The notes below the pieces were generated by a model, which worked only from the letters and a program-made list of their open reading frames with translations, made no database searches and had not been told where the DNA came from. A stretch of DNA of 40,584 nucleotides from an uncultured bacterium (GTDB taxonomy: Bacteria; Planctomycetota; UBA8108; UBA1146), in assembly GCA_937876125.1 (NCBI GenBank), contig CALEHF010000447.1:1-40584 (forward strand). The letters run 5' to 3'. The position numbers were made by a program, and so were the translations under genes. This document shows positions 18,019 through 26,918 of the stretch, in pieces; within the stretch, counting starts at the first letter, position 1, and every line of letters starts with the position of its first letter.

Positions 18019-18555
18019 TCAACTCCGCTCGGGGGCGGCGTCTTCTCTCAGCTCCTTGAGCTTCTCGGACAACCGGCGTCGTCCCATCACAAACTTCCCT
18101 CGGGCACGCTGATAGCGAATGGCGTCGGGGCGGAGGATGAGGCCGACGAGGAGGGGGGCGATCCCGAGGGCCAGCAGAGGGGCTCCGACGGGCGGCACGA
18201 ACGCGAAAACCAACACGCCGAGAATCATGATCGCTCCACCAAACAGGATCATCCCCTCCGCCTCGCCCTTCGTCGTGACTCTCCCCTCTGACTTATGGGC
18301 CCGGAACGTCCTCCGATACTGCGCCCAACTCTCGTCATATCGCCGCAACTGCTCGCGAACCTCGATCGACTGGAGGTCCCGCTCCGTCTTCTCGATCCGG
18401 GAACGAAGCTCCTCGATCACCTGAGTGGTCACCACGGAGTCGGTACGGATCACGTCGAGGACGGACTCGCAGAAGAGGCACGTGACCCGCCGGGCCCGCA
18501 CGGGGATCTCGAGGGGGGCGCCGCAGTTGTCGCAATGTGAGGAAATGATCTTCAT
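18019..18555 (-). CDS. Zinc-ribbon membrane protein of unknown function
   Basis: A 178-residue protein. The N-terminus is a four-Cys zinc ribbon (Cys8-DN-Cys11 and Cys26-LF-Cys29) of the general rubredoxin-knuckle type. A charged helical segment with heptad-like character follows (about 42-90, ELRSRIEKTERDLQSIEV). Two hydrophobic helices (about 102-120 and 124-140) form a membrane hairpin, and the C-terminus is basic. The ATG at 18555 has only a weak ribosome-binding site. It converges on the terminator at 17957-17989. I do not recognise a specific family. Confidence 0.72.
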   Translation of the reverse strand: MKIISSHCDNCGAPLEIPVRARRVTCLFCESVLDVIRTDSVVTTQVIEELRSRIEKTERDLQSIEVREQLRRYDESWAQYRRTFRAHKSEGRVTTKGEAEGMILFGGAIMILGVLVFAFVPPVGAPLLALGIAPLLVGLILRPDAIRYQRARGKFVMGRRRLSEKLKELREDAAPERS

Positions 18556-19454
18556 GCGCTCATTCTGGGTGGTCTGAAGGACCCCGCCAACCCCCTGCCA
18601 CGGATCGGGCCCCTCCCCCCGACCGGCAGTATCCGCCCTTGACCGTCGATGCGGGGCTCGCTACCGTTTTGCGTTCAGGGGACAAGGGTGGTCTCTTGGG
18701 CAGTCTTGCTGAAACGCAAGTGACTCAAGCAGACGCAGAATCGTTGCACCTTGGGTAGAGCGGGCGAGGCCGAAGGCGGTCTCGACCGGTGTTCCCGCTG
18801 GAAGAGCCGCCTCGACTCTCCCTTACCGTCGCGACCCGGCTCTACCCAGAAATGCACCTGCGCGGACTTCCCGGGGGGGATCGTTCAGCAGCGCCATCTG
18901 GCCGCCAAAGCTCGCATTAGCCCGCCCAGCTTGGCCAGCCTCGCTCCACGATCCTATGAACCATTGTGTCCAGTGGCCCGGCGACCGGCGTGGGGGGGCT
19001 TCGTCCCCTCGAGTGCGCCCTGGTTTTCGGCCGAGGGTGGTTTGGACCGATCTTGAGGAGGCCGCATCGCCCCCGATCGGGGAGATGTGGCGTCCTGGAA
19101 GGAGTGCGGTGCGGGGAACGCACCTGCCCGAGAGGCGGGGTTTCTCGCCATAGGGGGTGGGCTGAGAGCAAATCGCTCTCTCGATCTCATGGCCATCTCC
19201 ACAGCAAATTGAAACAGCCTGCCTGTCCCTACGCTTTCCATAGGTAGGTTCCTCCACTTTCCTCGTTTATTTCAGACCCAACGATCCCCCCCGAGTAGGG
19301 ACGGGGGGGAATTAGGGGGACGGCGAGGATGCCGCTCGCGCGGTACCCTGTTTCCGCATCCAGCTCGTTTCTTCGCCATCTCGATCCAGCTCACCCGCCG
19401 TACCGTCGATGATGAGCTGACTGTCAGAAACTCCATTCATACGCCGACAGCATC
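18556..19454. other. 900-base region without a convincing gene, rich in inverted repeats
   Basis: No frame here shows a recognisable domain, and the overlapping open frames look like high-GC noise. The strongest structure is at 18752-18848: perfect 10-bp outer arms TGGGTAGAGC / GCTCTACCCA with GGCGG/CCGCC pairing inside. Others are an 8-bp C7G/CG7 stem at 19286-19309 and a CTTGC/GCAAG hairpin near 18705. The segment lies between a minus-strand gene start and a palindromic element. It could encode a structured RNA, hold long leaders, or be a decayed gene. I could match it to no known RNA family by eye (RNase P, tmRNA, SRP and group II domain V signatures are absent). Confidence 0.4.
18752..18848. 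repeat. Long imperfect inverted repeat
   Basis: TGGGTAGAGC at 18752-18761 pairs perfectly with GCTCTACCCA at 18839-18848. The 77 bases between contain further GC-rich complementary blocks. It is compatible with a folded RNA of about 100 bases on either strand; no known family is recognised. Confidence 0.6.
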
Positions 19455-19458
19455 CTAG

Positions 19459-19618
19459 GAGGCTGTCGGAGAACTGCTTCCGAACCGAGGATTTGAGATT
19501 TCGGTGCCCTGTGCCCTCGGCAGAACGCAGGCATACTGCTTTGTACGTCGAGTTCTGACGAGGGTGCAGGGTGCCGGAAGCTCAAATCGTCGGTCGGAAT
19601 GAGTTTTCCGACAGCCTC
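19459..19618. mobile_element. Palindromic MITE-like element, copy 1
   Basis: A 160-bp non-coding element with terminal inverted repeats GAGGCTGTCGG/CCGACAGCCTC that extend into near-complementary 70-base arms, so the whole can fold into one long hairpin. It is flanked on both sides by CTAG (19455-19458, 19619-19622), consistent with a 4-bp target duplication of the kind made by IS5-type elements. An extra inverted copy of the tip (CCGACAGCATC, 19444-19454) lies outside the left CTAG. The right end is 16 bases upstream of the YihY/BrkB start codon. Copy 2, in opposite orientation, is at 30529-30688. Confidence 0.88.
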
Positions 19619-19637
19619 CTAGAGAGGGAACGGATAC

Positions 19638-21056
19638 GTGCGGATCTCGATCTTCGAGCGATTCACTCGCTGGCTCGACTCCCGCTTGCGGGGATCGGAG
19701 TCGACTCGAGGGCGATGGGGGAAGCTGTTCCTCCGCGCCTCGCGACTCACGGTGCTGGTCGGGCGAAGATTCCGCCTAGATATGTGTCTCGAGCGAGCAG
19801 CGTCTCTCGCGTTCGCTTCCGTGATCGCGGCGATTCCGGCGACGATGATCGCGCTCCTCTCTGTCCAGCTGGTGCGCGGGATCGAATCGAACGCACAGCT
19901 CCTCGACCCCTACATCACACTCCTCTCTGAGTATGTGCCAGAGTCGGAGCGGGCGGAGTTGCAGACCGCCCTGCGCAGCATCGTCGACAACCTTCGCATC
20001 GAGGAGCACCTCGCCAGTGTGCTTGAAGAGATTTCTAGTCAGGCGGTTCCGGTCACCGCGGTCTCGATCTTGGTCCTCGTCCTCAGCGCGATGACGGTCT
20101 TTCGCAGTGCCGAACGCGCGTTCACGGGTATCTGGCGCGTCGATCGCCGCCGCGGGATCTTCGAGAAGGTCGCAACGTTTTGGCTGCTCCTCACCGCCGC
20201 TCCCGCGATTCTCGGAGTCTCGGCTTACGTCAAGGCGCAGTTGGTGATGGGGTTGGTCGGTGGGGAGGCTGCCGACGCGGAGCTCGGGGCGTTCGCCCAG
20301 TTTCTCAACGTCGTGTTCATCGACGGGCTCTTTCCACTCTCGATCAGCTTCTTCGCCTTCTTGCTTCTTTCGACCTATCTGCCGAACACTCGCGTGCGAC
20401 TCGGCGCGGCTGCGGGGGGGGCGCTCACCTCGGCGATCGGCTGGGAGCTCGGGACCCGGGCGTTTCAGCTGTACGTCGAGTCCGCGATGCTCAGCGGCCT
20501 GCTCGGGGCTCTCGGGGTCATCCCGTTCTTTCTTCTCTGGGTTTACTTCAGTTGGGGAATCGTTCTCGTCGGGGCGGAGACTTCGTACTGCTTGCAGCAC
20601 TACCCGACTCTTGTCTCGGAGGCGTGGGGGAGAAAGAAGGAGCAGACCATCGCGCGGCCGACCTTGGCACTCCTCATTCTGGAGCGGGTCTACCTCTCCT
20701 TCCGGCGCGAACAGAACTCCCTCGAGGCCCCCGATCAATTGAGCCGCCGTCTCGGCGTGACGATTGGAGAAGTTGAGGAGGTGGTCAGCGCTCTGGTCGC
20801 TGCCGATCTGCTCGTCCCACACCAGGACGGGTGGCTGCCCGGGCGGTCGGCGGACCGCTTGGACCCCGCAGCCGTGATCGCTCTGTTCCCGACCCGGGCC
20901 GGTTTCCAGGTCCCGAGCGCTCTGGAGGGGCTCGAAAGTCCACTTCTGACCCTCCTCGCGGCAGTCGATACAACCGTCTCGACCCAGCTCAGCGAGCAGA
21001 CTTTCGCGGATCTCCTGCCCCCTCCCGAGCCTGTCCAGGGTACGCCTGAGGCGTAA
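19638..21056 (+). CDS. YihY/BrkB family inner-membrane protein
   Basis: A 472-residue membrane protein. The first 335 residues are a YihY/BrkB domain (once annotated ribonuclease BN, which is not its demonstrated role), with about six hydrophobic helices, among them SLAFASVIAAIPATMIALLS, FWLLLTAAPAILGVSAYV and LGVIPFFLLWVYFSWGIVLVG. The conserved FRSAERAFTGIW and the GAETSY end of the core are present. The remaining about 110 residues look like a soluble winged-helix region (LSRRLGVTIGEVEEVVSALVAADLL), as in longer family members. It starts with GTG at 19638 after AGAGAGGGAA. The 160-bp element sits directly upstream, so this gene's leader lies at the insertion boundary. Confidence 0.88.
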   Translation: MRISIFERFTRWLDSRLRGSESTRGRWGKLFLRASRLTVLVGRRFRLDMCLERAASLAFASVIAAIPATMIALLSVQLVRGIESNAQLLDPYITLLSEYVPESERAELQTALRSIVDNLRIEEHLASVLEEISSQAVPVTAVSILVLVLSAMTVFRSAERAFTGIWRVDRRRGIFEKVATFWLLLTAAPAILGVSAYVKAQLVMGLVGGEAADAELGAFAQFLNVVFIDGLFPLSISFFAFLLLSTYLPNTRVRLGAAAGGALTSAIGWELGTRAFQLYVESAMLSGLLGALGVIPFFLLWVYFSWGIVLVGAETSYCLQHYPTLVSEAWGRKKEQTIARPTLALLILERVYLSFRREQNSLEAPDQLSRRLGVTIGEVEEVVSALVAADLLVPHQDGWLPGRSADRLDPAAVIALFPTRAGFQVPSALEGLESPLLTLLAAVDTTVSTQLSEQTFADLLPPPEPVQGTPEA

Positions 21057-21084
21057 GTAGAGAGTACGTCCGAAATCGCGACTC

Positions 21085-21122
21085 CTCCAGAAACCCTGGC
21101 CGGAAAAGGGTCTGGAGTCTTT
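21085..21122 (+). terminator. Probable terminator after YihY/BrkB gene
   Basis: CTCCAGA and CCCT on the left pair with AGGG and TCTGGAG on the right, with a two-base bulge, and TCTTT follows. It lies 28 bases after the stop codon. Confidence 0.6.
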
Positions 21123-21425
21123 ACACCGCCTTCTTCTCCCCGTACATCATGCGTATGAATCGAGTACGCCAGCTATAGATCATCGCTGTTCGGTCCGATG
21201 TCATCACTCTGTGTGATGGCCATCGCTGGATGCCATCATCCCGACCGAGCCGCAGTGAGAATCCGAAACCAGTTGGTGTGAGGCGAGCCGCATCGATTCT
21301 TTCGCTGGCGCTCAGAGAGCGCTCGGCGAGGTGACCCCGAACGATCGCGCGCCTCATCCTCATTTTGATCCACGCACCGGAACCCCGCGGCGCGGGCGGA
21401 TCCCCCCTGAACTGGAGGCCTACCC
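21123..21425. other. Spacer before the large regulator gene
   Basis: About 300 bases. A minus-strand open frame of 80 codons (21121-21363) has no recognised domain and no good ribosome-binding site, so I do not call it a gene. Small hairpins are present: CATCAC/GTGATG near 21205-21221 and GCGCTC-AGA-GAGCGC at 21308-21322. The regulator's promoter should be here, but no consensus is visible. Confidence 0.4.
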
Positions 21426-24400
21426 ATGTCTTCCGAGACTCAGAACCCTACCAACTCCGAGGCCAACAAGATCCAGGCGGCCAAGGGACTGAACCCCTTG
21501 GCCCCGAGCGATGTCGAGATCGGAACGTTCTGTCGCGAGAAGGAACTCGCCTACCTGGTGGGCCATGTCACCCGCAGTCTCTGCTCCGGTGACAGCGAAA
21601 TCGGCGAGGGGAGCGAAACCGCCACCTCGATCGTCCTCCTGCGCGGCGGGAGCGGGATGGGCAAGAGCCGGCTCTTCGAGAAGACCCAAGAGGCCGCGCG
21701 CGAACTCGGGGTGCGGGTTCGCGAGACGTTCTGCTTTGAGCGCCAAGGGATTCCGTTTCTTCCCATCCTTCGTCTCGTGAAGGAGCTCATCGGCGAGGCT
21801 CCCGAGCGGAGCGAGCTATGGAACCGGTACGCTCACGTTCTCACTCGCGTCTTCCCCGAGCTCGCCGAGGACCTCGGTCACGACGAGACCCCGATCGAGT
21901 TGCCGAGTGAAGACGGCAAGGTGCAGTTCTTTGACGCGCTCACGTCGATCCTCGGGGAACTCTCCCAAGAGCAGCCGCTCCTCCTCGTCGTTCATGACCT
22001 CCATCGCAGTGACCGAGGCACCGTCGAGTTCCTCGAGTACATCGCGCGCAACGCTCACCTCAGCGTGATCGGGCGCCGCGGAGACGTCGCGCCTCTGCCG
22101 GTGGGGGACGAATCGCGAGGTTGGCGTGAGATTCGATCCCGGGAAGGGCGACGTGGGGAGTATCTCGGAGAGGGAATCCCGGTCGAGACAGCCGAAGGGC
22201 CTCCGGAGCTCTCGTGCCGCTGGATGGTGCTCGCGAACTACCGGGGTGAATCCGCGTCGGAGGAGAAGGCGAGCTCTGTGGTCGAGGCGATCGACATCCT
22301 CGCGACCGAGCCCTACGCCGCGCGGATCGACTTGGCGCCTCTGGGGGAGGAAGAGGTCGGTGCGATCGCCCGCCGCCTCCTCGGGCGAAGCCTCTCCGCT
22401 CTGACCACCCGAAAAATGGCGATCGCAACCGGTGGCAACCCGCTCCACGGCGTTGAGGTCTGCCGCGCCATCGAAGAAGGAGCGGACCCCGACGAGCTCT
22501 TTGCCGATCTGGAACCTCCCGTGGTCGAGATTGTTGGAGAAGGTGAGACCGCCACCGAGGCACCCCCGACCATCATCACCGGTCCCAGCCAGAGCGATGC
22601 GCGAGTCGCGGGGCTCTTGCGCGCGAGACTCGAGAAACTCACCGATGGCTGCCGGGCACTCACCGATGTTCTCGCCGTCCTGCGCCGTCCCACCCCCGGA
22701 GGCTCCTTGGAAGCCATCCTCGATCGCGATCAAGCCTCCCTCGAAGCGGACCTCGAGACTCTGCGCGGGGGACGGCTCGTGAAGACGGTCGAGGTTCAGG
22801 GGGTAATGCGGTCGTTCCTCACCCATGAGGATTACATCCGTTGGATCTATGAGGGGCTTGACGACGAACGCCGCCGCAGGCTCCACGGGCAGGTCGGGCG
22901 TCACCTCGCGGAACAGAAGCGCGCCCACGAGCCGGTCCGCGCGTTCGAGATCTACGAGCACCTGCGTCGCTCAGAAACGCCGCGCGAGGCGCTCAGCTTC
23001 GGGTTGACCGCCGCGCGATACTTCGCCCGAGGGTACGCCGGTGAGCTCGCGATCACCATCCTCCGGGAGCTGCTGCCGATGCTCGAATCCACGGAAGACG
23101 CTCCCGTGCGCCGCGAGCTGATACTCGAGCTGAGTCAACTCGAGGCGGATCACGATGACATCTCGATCGCGAAGACCCACATCAAGGAGTACCTCGAGAT
23201 TGAGGACCTCTCCCCAGAGAACCGGGTGGGCGCGGTCCTCCACCTCGCCGAGCTCTACCGTCGACTCGATGAACCTCTCAAAGGGCTCAAAACTCTCAAC
23301 CGGTTGCCTCGGGATGCCGCCGCCGAAGCGGGAGGAATCGCCCAGGCAAAGATCAGCGAGATGCGCGCTCGGTTGCGTCTGCAACGACAAGACCCCAAGC
23401 GGGCGATCAGTCTCTGCCTCCGCGGGCTGCAAGAGCTCGAGGCGCTCGACGGGAAGGACGTGCCCGGCGTATCCGAGCAGCGTGCCAACCTCCAAGAACT
23501 TCTCGCCGACGCACATCGCGATCGCGGCGACATGGTTTCTGCGATCCACGGCTACCAGATGCTTCTCGAGCAGGTCGAGGCCCTCGCCGATGACGTGCAG
23601 CTCGCCCGCGTGCTCAGGATTCTGGGCAGGGTCTACTACGACCGAGGCAACCACTTCCGCGCCGCGCGGTATCTGTTCCGCGCGCTCGAAGGGACCACGC
23701 GAACCCAGGATGTGAGGGCGCTCGCGAGCACCTACGATCTACTCGGCAAGGTGTACCGCAACTCCGGTGACTTCCTCCGCAGTCTCGAGTACTTCCGCCG
23801 CTGCTTGCACCTGCGCGAACGGATCGGCGACAAGGACGGGCTCAGCCCCACCTTGAACTCGATCGGATCGCTGTACGGGCACAACGGCGACTACGAGCGC
23901 GCGATCCGCTACTTCAAGCGCTCTGTCTCGAATGCGGAGCGCTACCAGAACACCGCCGGTCTCGTCCGCGCGTTCCTCCACCTCGGTTGGGTTTACCACG
24001 ACCTGGGCGAGCGGAAGCAGGTCGAGAGCCTCGCGAAGCAGATCCTGATCCTCGCCCAAGAGTTCAATCTCAGTGATCTCGAAGGGGAGGGGCATCGCCT
24101 GCAGGGCAACCTCTACTTCCTCCGCTCACAATTCAAGGAGTCGGAGCGCGAGTTCCGCCGCGCGCTCGAGATTGCGCAGCGGCGCGGGCTCGGGAAACTC
24201 GAAGCGGCGAGCCACCTCGACCTCGGGATGTTGGTCGCCGAGCGAGAGGATGTCGATGCCGCGCTGAAACGGATCTCGAAGGGCTTGATCCTGGCTGAGG
24301 AGATGCAGGTCGTACCGCTGCAGGTCCGCGGCCAGATGCTCAAGGGGAGCATCGCCCGGCAGCTCAAGGGTGGCTCCCCGGAGCGCGCTCTCGAATCGTA

Positions 24401-25886
24401 CCGTCGAGGGCTGGAGTTGGTTGCCGGGGGCACTCTGCTCCCCTTGCAGTTCGAACTCGAGTCGGCGATGGCGCGCACCTACCAAGGAAACCTCGAGTTC
24501 GAGTCGGCGGGCGAGTGTTACGCGCGCGCCGAGCGCATTCTCGAGCAGATCTCCAAGGGCCTGCCGGAAGATATGCGCGTCGTCTACCACGACGACAGGC
24601 GCCGGAAGAACTTCCTCGACGACCTCCAGCGCTTCCAGAAGGAGGCGTCAGGGCGGCCGACCACGATTCCGGCGATGCTCGCTGCCCCTGGGCCCCGTGG
24701 GAGGACGCGTGCGCTGCCCGCCCCTCTGGCAACCACCGGAGGCGCCTTGGCGGGCGTGATCAGCGCCCTGGAGGGGCTAGCGACCGCCCAAACGGTCGAA
24801 GATTGGGCGCGTGCGCTCCTCGCGGAAGCGCGGAGGCTGGTTCCCGCCCCGCGTGGCTTCTTGTGGGAGGTGACTGGGGACGAAGGCGGGCGCCCGCTCG
24901 CCCAGAGCGACATGGGGCCCGAGGAGGAGTGGGCGGGGCGCGATCGCCTCCCTGCGCAGCTCGTCAGGGCTGCGATCGTGGAGTCGAAGTCTTTGCGGTC
25001 CTCGGAGCCGGGTTGGGATCATTACGTCAAGGGACTGGTCGGCGATGGGTCGGTCCGGAGCCGGAGCGTCGCCGTGGTCCCGATCGATCGCCCGGGGGCG
25101 TTCCGCGGAGCGCTGTTCCTCGAGCGCCCCTCCGCCGGAAACCTGTTTACCGCCACCGAGATCACCGAGCTGGAGCAACTCATCGCCCTCGGACGCGGGC
25201 AGCTCTCCGCACTCGCCCAGGTGAGACAGCTGCGTTGCTTTGCCGGAACCCGCATCCTGTCTCCCGCCGGTTTCGACCTCGACCTCGATCGCTTTCTCAG
25301 CATGCTCCGCGAGCGGAGCATCGATCTCGGGATTGTCGAAGCGACGATCCCCGGTCTCGACTTGCTGCTGCGCAATCGCACCGATGACTCGCTCGAACGC
25401 GATCTGCTCTCCTGCCTCGGTCCCGAAGAGATCACCGCAGTGCGCCTCGGCGGGGACCACTACCTCTTCATCGTTCCGGGAGCGTCCCTGGAAGTGCTGC
25501 GTTCTCGCCGTGAGAGCCTCGCAGCCGAGCTCGCCGAGTTGCGGCACCGTCAACGACTCCCCGAGGACCGCGAAGTCGCCGTGCACGTTTCTGCGATCGA
25601 AGCCACGGACAGCGAGCGGATCGATCAGCTGGGCGTCTACGGTTCGCAGCTGTTCCGCACCGTCGGCTTCGCAGTCGAGTCGGAGATTTCACAGCTCGCC
25701 GAGTCGGGGCTGACCCTGAAGGAAGCGAAGACGGCGCTCGAACGGCGCTTCATCACTTCGGAGCTTTACAAGAGTGGTGGGAACATCACGCGCGCAGCGG
25801 AGTCGCTCGGCGTGCACCGTCCGCAACTCTCGACCTTGATCAAGAAGCACAAGGTGAAGCGCGAGGACTTCGAAGGGGAGAAGTAG
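21426..25886 (+). CDS. Giant regulator: ATPase, TPR, GAF, degenerate GGDEF and Fis-type HTH
   Basis: A 1486-residue soluble protein. Residues about 30-360 are a STAND/AAA_16-type ATPase with P-loop GGSGMGKS (74-81) and Walker B LLLVVHDLH (185-193). A helical part and many TPRs follow (about 545-1085; for example residues DYERAIRYFKRSVSNAERYQ). About 1150-1270 resembles a GAF domain. Next is a GGDEF-like domain whose signature is GGDHY (1342-1346), so cyclase activity is unlikely. The last 55 residues are a Fis/NtrC-type helix-turn-helix (NITRAAESLGVHRPQLSTLI). The ATG has GGAGG 7 bases upstream. The layout suggests a signal-integrating transcription factor; no sigma-54 contact motif (GAFTGA) is visible. 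Targets are unknown. Confidence 0.85.
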   Translation: MSSETQNPTNSEANKIQAAKGLNPLAPSDVEIGTFCREKELAYLVGHVTRSLCSGDSEIGEGSETATSIVLLRGGSGMGKSRLFEKTQEAARELGVRVRETFCFERQGIPFLPILRLVKELIGEAPERSELWNRYAHVLTRVFPELAEDLGHDETPIELPSEDGKVQFFDALTSILGELSQEQPLLLVVHDLHRSDRGTVEFLEYIARNAHLSVIGRRGDVAPLPVGDESRGWREIRSREGRRGEYLGEGIPVETAEGPPELSCRWMVLANYRGESASEEKASSVVEAIDILATEPYAARIDLAPLGEEEVGAIARRLLGRSLSALTTRKMAIATGGNPLHGVEVCRAIEEGADPDELFADLEPPVVEIVGEGETATEAPPTIITGPSQSDARVAGLLRARLEKLTDGCRALTDVLAVLRRPTPGGSLEAILDRDQASLEADLETLRGGRLVKTVEVQGVMRSFLTHEDYIRWIYEGLDDERRRRLHGQVGRHLAEQKRAHEPVRAFEIYEHLRRSETPREALSFGLTAARYFARGYAGELAITILRELLPMLESTEDAPVRRELILELSQLEADHDDISIAKTHIKEYLEIEDLSPENRVGAVLHLAELYRRLDEPLKGLKTLNRLPRDAAAEAGGIAQAKISEMRARLRLQRQDPKRAISLCLRGLQELEALDGKDVPGVSEQRANLQELLADAHRDRGDMVSAIHGYQMLLEQVEALADDVQLARVLRILGRVYYDRGNHFRAARYLFRALEGTTRTQDVRALASTYDLLGKVYRNSGDFLRSLEYFRRCLHLRERIGDKDGLSPTLNSIGSLYGHNGDYERAIRYFKRSVSNAERYQNTAGLVRAFLHLGWVYHDLGERKQVESLAKQILILAQEFNLSDLEGEGHRLQGNLYFLRSQFKESEREFRRALEIAQRRGLGKLEAASHLDLGMLVAEREDVDAALKRISKGLILAEEMQVVPLQVRGQMLKGSIARQLKGGSPERALESYRRGLELVAGGTLLPLQFELESAMARTYQGNLEFESAGECYARAERILEQISKGLPEDMRVVYHDDRRRKNFLDDLQRFQKEASGRPTTIPAMLAAPGPRGRTRALPAPLATTGGALAGVISALEGLATAQTVEDWARALLAEARRLVPAPRGFLWEVTGDEGGRPLAQSDMGPEEEWAGRDRLPAQLVRAAIVESKSLRSSEPGWDHYVKGLVGDGSVRSRSVAVVPIDRPGAFRGALFLERPSAGNLFTATEITELEQLIALGRGQLSALAQVRQLRCFAGTRILSPAGFDLDLDRFLSMLRERSIDLGIVEATIPGLDLLLRNRTDDSLERDLLSCLGPEEITAVRLGGDHYLFIVPGASLEVLRSRRESLAAELAELRHRQRLPEDREVAVHVSAIEATDSERIDQLGVYGSQLFRTVGFAVESEISQLAESGLTLKEAKTALERRFITSELYKSGGNITRAAESLGVHRPQLSTLIKKHKVKREDFEGEK

Positions 25887-25956
25887 ATCTGGGTGCAGGA
25901 CTTCCTGGGGAATGCCCGGGCCTCTTCGCCAAGCCGTGATAAACGTAGACAAAAGG

Positions 25957-25998
25957 AGAACCCCGTCTGCTCGTGCACGAGCAGGCGGGGTTCTTTTT
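25957..25998 (+). terminator. Strong Rho-independent terminator
   Basis: AGAACCCCG-(T)-CTGCTCGT pairs with ACGAGCAG-(G)-CGGGGTTCT, an about 18-bp stem with one G-T wobble, followed by TTTT. It ends the regulator transcript 70 bases after the stop. Confidence 0.93.
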
Positions 25999-26114
25999 GA
26001 TCGCAGACCGAAGTCTCGGCCTCGGGTAGCTCCCTTGCAGGGAGTCCAGTGGGCGAGACGCCGCAGCCCGCAGATGAGCTCAGAGGGGGCGCGGTGCCCC
26101 CAGGAACTACATCG

Positions 26115-26321
26115 TTACGGTGAAGTCACGATGAAGTCGTGGTCTCGGACAGTCTTGCGGCCGTTCGCTTTCGCGCGCGTCGCAGCCTGCTCGATGTACC
26201 AGTGCACCACCGCGTTGAGGCCCTCGAGGGCGTCACTCGCGACGTTCACTTCATGTTCCTTCAGAGCGGTCTTCGCCTTGCTGCCCACGATCAGCATCTC
26301 GAGGTCTTTTTTCTTGCCCAT
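26115..26321 (-). CDS. Bacterial histone-fold protein
   Basis: A 68-residue protein that looks like a single histone fold. Helix 1 is about 13-22 (GSKAKTALKE), a loop with NVASDA follows, the long helix 2 is about 31-53 (ALEGLNAVVHWYIEQAATRA), and a second loop NGRKTVRDHDF (53-63) precedes a short end. The GRKT loop and the nearby Asp62 match the archaeal histone pattern (GRKT followed by ED), and the AxxRAKANxRKTV stretch resembles histones reported in Bdellovibrio and other bacteria. The N-terminus is basic (GKKKD). The ATG has AAAGGTGG upstream. It is probably monocistronic, between two plus-strand units. DNA binding is inferred; a CBF/NF-Y-like partner role is an alternative. Confidence 0.85.
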   Translation of the reverse strand: MGKKKDLEMLIVGSKAKTALKEHEVNVASDALEGLNAVVHWYIEQAATRAKANGRKTVRDHDFIVTSP

Positions 26322-26339
26322 AGTCCACCACCTTTCCAG

Positions 26340-26391
26340 GAGTCGCGACTCGGTCCTGCTCGGTCCGAAGCCGGTTTTTTTGTTCGGCTTC
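26340..26391 (-). promoter_or_regulatory. Palindrome and A-loop hairpin upstream of the histone gene
   Basis: A perfect 12-bp palindrome GAGTCGCGACTC (26340-26351) lies 19 bases before the start codon. Next to it is a hairpin with arms GAAGCCG/CGGCTTC (26367-26373, 26385-26391) and, on the coding strand, an A-rich loop. They could be an operator and a leader structure controlling this gene. No promoter consensus is visible. The rest of the 597-base spacer (26322-26918) holds no convincing gene; a weak TTGTCC-16-TAATTG pair at about 26654-26681 on the plus strand could serve rmlB. Confidence 0.35.
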
Positions 26392-26918
26392 CTGCCGATT
26401 GAAGCTCGCCGGACCCATTCCCCGCCGACGGAGCTGATCCATCGTGTTTCCCCCGCCCGCTACGCTCGCCTCGGATGAGAGGCGCACGCCCCGGACAGTG
26501 TTGTCGGCGCCAGCCGACGGCCGGAGATTGTGCCCGAATCCTGCGCGGCGAAAACAGTCCAATCCGCCAATTCTCGGAGTTTCCCGCCCATCTGAGCCTT
26601 GAAGAGCTCTCTCGGAACGGTCGCGCGACGGTCGGAGGCCTCAGCTGCTTATTGTCCCTAAGTCGTTTGCTCCTAATTGTTTGTGGGAATAGTCGAGCGG
26701 GCGAGCGAGCGCGTTTCGCAGAAGGGTGACGTGAGCCCGCGATCCCGGGGCGCCTGGCCCCGAGAATCGCCTATTTGCCGCGCTGAAGGGTCGGGAAGGC
26801 TCGGTTCCGCTGGTTGGAGATCCCCCCAAGCTCGACAATTCACCGTCCCCGAGAGCGCCGAGACCGGTCCAAAGTCCGACGCCAGCGTCCTTCTGAGAGC
26901 TCAAACCAGGAGAAGCTC

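Noticed and set aside
18752..18848. tRNA gene
   Set aside because: TTGGGTAGAGC recalls a D-arm, but there is no T-arm GGTTCGA-type motif, no anticodon stem and no acceptor pairing.
18820..19260. Group II intron, RNase P RNA or tmRNA on the minus strand
   Set aside because: GAGGAAAGT resembles part of RNase P, but the other conserved blocks are missing. No domain V hairpin and no tmRNA ends are found.
21121..21363. 80-residue minus-strand protein
   Set aside because: It has no domain, no convincing ribosome-binding site and no conserved features; it is kept only as a note on the spacer.
26475..26729. Small plus-strand gene between the histone gene and rmlB
   Set aside because: The translation is low in recognisable features and there is no ribosome-binding site; it overlaps the likely promoter region.
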